From: Paraspadella gotoi
Taxonomy: Eukaryota > Chaetognatha
Length of the DNA: 64,000 nt
Direction of reading: 5' to 3'
Assembly (NCBI GenBank): GCA_051294375.1
Contig: CM119269.1
Coordinates: 4,729,046-4,793,045 of the forward strand
This document shows positions 60,051-64,000 of the stretch, piece after piece (positions within the stretch are counted from its first letter, which is position 1; each line of letters opens with the position of its first letter). The position numbers were made by a program, and so were the translations under genes. Below the pieces are notes generated by a model, which worked only from the letters and a program-made list of their open reading frames with translations, was not told the origin of the DNA and searched no databases.

Positions 60051-60546
60051 CGCCGCCGCAGCTCGCCAGTCCGCCGCCCCCGCAACGCCGTCGTCGCCCC
60101 CGGTTATCCGTCGCCTAGAGTCGGTCATCGTGCCGTCTATCGTCGTCGTCGTCGAGTCGTACGTCGTCGTCGTCGGTATATGTTTTCCTCACAGTCCACA
60201 AACGGACGCCACAAAATAGTGCTGTCTCCTCTTTCGCTACTTGTTGTAACAACGATCATTTTAAAAAGAACCAAAGGCGCTAAGATGCCAAGTCAGTGGA
60301 GTTATTCCCGCGCCGTCGTTTCTGTCGTTCCGTCCGTCAGTTCGTCCGTGTGCGATTTTTAAGCGTGATGAGGTTTTATTTCCGCCCACTGCGCTAAAGT
60401 TTTAAGCACCCGGAGCTCAGCATCAGCTATAGACGAGTTGTCTTTCTTGGAGCGTGAAATCCTTCTTCCATCGACTCGCGTGCGTGTTTTTTCGCTTTCA
60501 AATCACTGTTCATAGTCCGCGAATGTCAAAGAACTTCACGCACCGC
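60051..60546. other. No feature recognised
   Basis: GC-rich start with (GTC)n at 60140-60178, then mixed sequence. No exon accepted. Confidence 0.4.
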
Positions 60547-60975
60547 TTCCCTATCCCCACCGTGCGTCCCTCTTGACTCGAATCTATGGCCTCCATTTCT
60601 GTTGACAAAACTACTTCTTTCTTTTTCTTTTCTTTTCTTTTCTTTTTCTTTTCTTTTCTTTTTTAAAAAACTTTGTGACATCTTTTTTTTGGTTCCCCTT
60701 TCTTTCTTTCCTTCCTTCAAAAAAAATCTCTCTCGCCTTGACATGTTAACCCTCTTCTTTGTTTTTGCCGTTGTTGGCGCACCCTCCGCTGCCCGACAAA
60801 AGCGCCCGCTCCCTTCTCAGACATAAGGACACCCATCCACGTTTGCTCCGCTCTAATTATTTCCTCGTCTCGCTCATTTAACCGACAATACTTAAACCTG
60901 ATTTACGTCGCGAGGCCCCGGTCTTCTGTTCCTGTTTCGCTTTAGTACTTCTTTTCTTTTCTTTTCTTCTTTCTT
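60547..60975 (-). repeat. Right pair of inverted duplicates (X' and Y')
   Basis: 60547-60660 is the reverse complement of X and 60862-60975 of Y, with several indels. X' comes before Y', so the order is the same as in the left pair although both units are flipped. Confidence 0.65.
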
Positions 60976-60992
60976 TCTTTCTTTCTTTCTTT

Positions 60993-61033
<41 letters not shown>

Positions 61034-61268
61034 TTTCTTTCTCTCTTTCTTTCTTTCTTTCTTTCCTTCTTTCTTTCTTTCTCTCCTTCTTTCTTTCTTT
61101 CTTTCTTTCTTTTCTTTCTTTCTTCTTTCTTTCTTTCTTTCTTTCTCTCTTTCTTTCTCTCTCTTTCTTTCTTTCTTTTTTTCATTCTTTCATTTCTTTC
61201 TTTCTTTCTCTCTTTCTTTCTTTCTTTTTTTCTTTCTTTCTTCTCTCTTTCTCTCTTCTTTCTTTCTT
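60950..61268. repeat. (CTTT)n microsatellite
   Basis: About 320 bases of CTTT with CTCT interruptions, ending in a gap. Its reverse complement counterpart is the (AAAG)n at 59943. Confidence 0.95.
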
Positions 61269-61293
61269 NNNNNNNNNNNNNNNNNNNNNNNNN
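61269..61293. other. Assembly gap, 25 N
   Basis: Placeholder gap between (CTTT)n and a short GA run. Confidence 0.95.
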
Positions 61294-62055
61294 GAGAGAG
61301 AGGCATGGGTTACTCTTTGCGTTGAAAGTTATTTTTAAGGGATTAAAGCATGAAGTTACGAGTGAGAGAGCGCTAACTGAAAGAGGCTGGGAAGAGCTGA
61401 GACAAAGGTTAGAGATCAGAAGGAAAAAAAAAGGGGAAAAAAGGGGAGACAAATAAAGGAGGGAGTCGAGAAAAAAAAAGGAGAGAAAAAAAAAAGGAAA
61501 AAGGAGGAAAAACCTGAATCCATCTGAATAAATGAATTGTTAGACGAGGTTTCGGCGATTAAGAGATAGGACGGGGAGGGGAGAAAGAAAGGATGGTCCG
61601 CGGGAAAAAAAGTAAGTAAACAGCGTGGAATGAGGGTGAGAAGTGAGGAAAGAAAGTGAGTCAGAAGATGAGAAGTGAGGGAGTGAAAGCGAGTCTGAGA
61701 GATGAAGGAAAAATAGATATAAAGAGGATATAGGGCGATGAGAAGAAAAGTAAGGAAAAAAAAAGATGAGAATGAACCAACCTCGTTTCTCTGGAGTGAA
61801 AGAGAAAAAGGAGAAAAATAACGAGTTAATGCTCGTCGTGGTCGTCGTCGTCGTCATTATGGTTCGAAGATGACGCCAGGGACGCAAAAGGAATGATACG
61901 AACGGAGGAATAAATAATGAAATAAGCCAAGAAAGATTGATAATAAAATATAAAACATTTTACAGCCGTAATAACATAAGAAGAAAGAAAGAAAGAAAGA
62001 GAGAAAGAGAGAAAGAAAGATCGTGCCTCTCTCGTCTCTCTCGTCTCTCTCTCTG

Positions 62056-62087
<32 letters not shown>

Positions 62088-62858
62088 TCTTCTCTCTCTC
62101 TCTCTCTCTCCACTTCACATATTTGTGGGCTTCCAACTGTTCTGTCTGCTGGGTTTCCCCAATTTTGCCTCTGGTCTTTTTGTAGTTATAGAGCTTCCAT
62201 ATAGAACCAATAAAATAATACATAAATATTCCGTATCGAAGCGCGCGAAAGACCAGAAAAGAGAAAGACAGAAACAATGGCACAAGGAGAAGAAAGAAGA
62301 AACAGAGAATGAGAAAAAGACAAAAAAGCAACACAAGAAAAGAATGTAACACGACAAAGGGAGAGAAAGGGAAAGAAGAAAGAGAGAGAAAAAAAGAAAG
62401 GAGAAGAAAAGAAAAAGAAAGGAAGAAGAAGAGAGAGAGAGAAGCAGAGAAAAAACGCCAGCGGAGACAGAGAAGAAAAGAAAAATATATACATAACAAC
62501 CAGTAAATACTGAAAGTCAAAACGACAGAAAACGAATGGAAAGGATATAAAAACGTGAAAGAGCACAGAAAAGTAAACAAATAGAGAACAAGAAACCTCA
62601 GAAGACAATAATTAAAATTAATAACAACAGAGAAACAGACAGATTAGAATACACAACCAAACAGAGAAGAAGAAAGAAAAAAAAACGAGAAAAAAAAAAC
62701 GAGGATTCGAACAACTTAACACAGATTAACTGAAGAGGTCGTTACAAATCCAGTAGAGATTATCGCATATGGAACAGCGGACTATAACGATTATGAGGCA
62801 AACCGATTTTTTTTTGGGGGGACCAACCACCTTATTAAGAATTAAGAAAGCATCAAAG
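61294..62858. other. Purine-rich non-coding stretch
   Basis: GGAAAAA-type purine tracts (61420-61510, 62250-62470), (GAAA)n at 61981-62010, (CT)n at 62042-62111 and A-runs (62670-62700). No exon seen. Confidence 0.5.
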
Positions 62859-63461
62859 NNNNNNNNNNNNNNNNNNNNNNNNNNNNNNNNNNNNNNNNNN
62901 NNNNNNNNNNNNNNNNNNNNNNNNNNNNNNNNNNNNNNNNNNNNNNNNNNNNNNNNNNNNNNNNNNNNNNNNNNNNNNNNNNNNNNNNNNNNNNNNNNNN
63001 NNNNNNNNNNNNNNNNNNNNNNNNNNNNNNNNNNNNNNNNNNNNNNNNNNNNNNNNNNNNNNNNNNNNNNNNNNNNNNNNNNNNNNNNNNNNNNNNNNNN
63101 NNNNNNNNNNNNNNNNNNNNNNNNNNNNNNNNNNNNNNNNNNNNNNNNNNNNNNNNNNNNNNNNNNNNNNNNNNNNNNNNNNNNNNNNNNNNNNNNNNNN
63201 NNNNNNNNNNNNNNNNNNNNNNNNNNNNNNNNNNNNNNNNNNNNNNNNNNNNNNNNNNNNNNNNNNNNNNNNNNNNNNNNNNNNNNNNNNNNNNNNNNNN
63301 NNNNNNNNNNNNNNNNNNNNNNNNNNNNNNNNNNNNNNNNNNNNNNNNNNNNNNNNNNNNNNNNNNNNNNNNNNNNNNNNNNNNNNNNNNNNNNNNNNNN
63401 NNNNNNNNNNNNNNNNNNNNNNNNNNNNNNNNNNNNNNNNNNNNNNNNNNNNNNNNNNNNN
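62859..63461. other. Assembly gap, 603 N
   Basis: Largest gap of the window. Confidence 0.95.
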
Positions 63462-64000
63462 GAGGAGACGAAAACCCGTCGAAAGTGTAACGTCTTTTTG
63501 ATGAGTTTATTTACAGAAGGAACACCTGGCGCCCTTCGTCGAGTCGGCGGAGAAGGAGGGAATTAACGGTTTCAAGGGGGGGGGGAAAAAGAACAACGTT
63601 TTTCTCCATCGATAGTTTTTGAAAGAATGTGAAAACTGACTCTGACGCGAAAGTGATGAAACTCATCCGTGAGCGATAAAGATTGAAATTTCGAAAAGAC
63701 TACATTTTTAAAGGTTTAGCTAATTTTTAAGCTAAAATTATTGAATTCGACATAATTCGTTCTCAATTCGATTCATCTTCCACCCTTGACTCGGCATATT
63801 CACCTTTGAATATACTATAATATAATATAATATAATATAATATAATATAATATAATATAATATAATATTCACCCTTGAATCGGCATATTCAACAGTCGAA
63901 ATCCACATGTCCATCAGGCAGATTTATTCATTAAACCATGAACGCATTTTATTCTCTCTACTTTCGATCTCATTAACGACCGACCGACCGACCGACCGAC
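63462..64000. other. Window end: AT-rich with two microsatellites
   Basis: (TATAA)n pentanucleotide array at about 63816-63868, flanked on both sides by near-identical CGGCATATTCA and CCTTGA motifs; (GACC)n from 63977 to the end of the window. A possible acceptor TTATTTACAG at 63511-63520 is followed by only 16 codons before a stop. No gene is called. Confidence 0.6.

Noticed and set aside
62701-62790. Possible tRNA on the minus strand (GTTCGAATCC near 62702)
   Set aside because: No box A at proper distance and no cloverleaf fold.

Overview
The window is nuclear DNA of an animal, most likely an invertebrate. It has short GT-AG introns, a TMEM104-type membrane protein gene, a BTB-domain gene and an immunoglobulin-superfamily receptor gene. 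It is very rich in (GA)n and (GTC)n microsatellites. That SSR load recalls crustacean genomes, but this is only a guess. Real coding sequence is a few percent of the window; most long open frames are artefacts of stop-poor simple repeats.

Layout. 1-6.4 kb is clean gene-bearing sequence: two exons of an unrecognised gene, eight exons of a TMEM104 homologue (its 3' exons are missing), then a small three-exon BTB gene with TATA box and poly(A) signal. 6.4-31.6 kb is dominated by three copies (A, B, C) of one composite repeat of about 5.6 kb. C (25947-31588) and B (12153-17791) form a long near-identical inverted repeat. A (6367-12152) has the same blocks in a different order. The composite carries a hAT-like MITE, a tRNA-like SINE, two (GA)n tracts and a hammerhead-like ribozyme motif. 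Copy A alone has a later insert, a 415-bp fold-back retroposon bearing its own hammerhead motifs. 17.8-25.4 kb is a contig made of good and poor duplicates of sequence found again at 25.6 and 32.9-34.6 kb. 31.6-64 kb is SSR-rich, with four minus-strand exons of one immunoglobulin receptor gene (35.7, 40.1, 48.0 and 49.1 kb), a fold-back element, several minisatellites and nine runs of N in the whole window.

The main result concerns order. The four immunoglobulin exons join in perfect reading phase into signal peptide, V-like domain and C2-like domain, and all lie on the minus strand. Yet their coordinates run in the wrong direction for a minus-strand gene. Copy A of the composite repeat shows the same pattern (block order reversed, block orientation kept), and so do the 17817 contig and the 59.6-61 kb repeats. 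Together with badly diverged patches inside otherwise identical repeats, this says that segments here were placed in the right order but flipped one by one, and that part of the sequence is unpolished. Gene models and repeat boundaries across the window should be read with that in mind.
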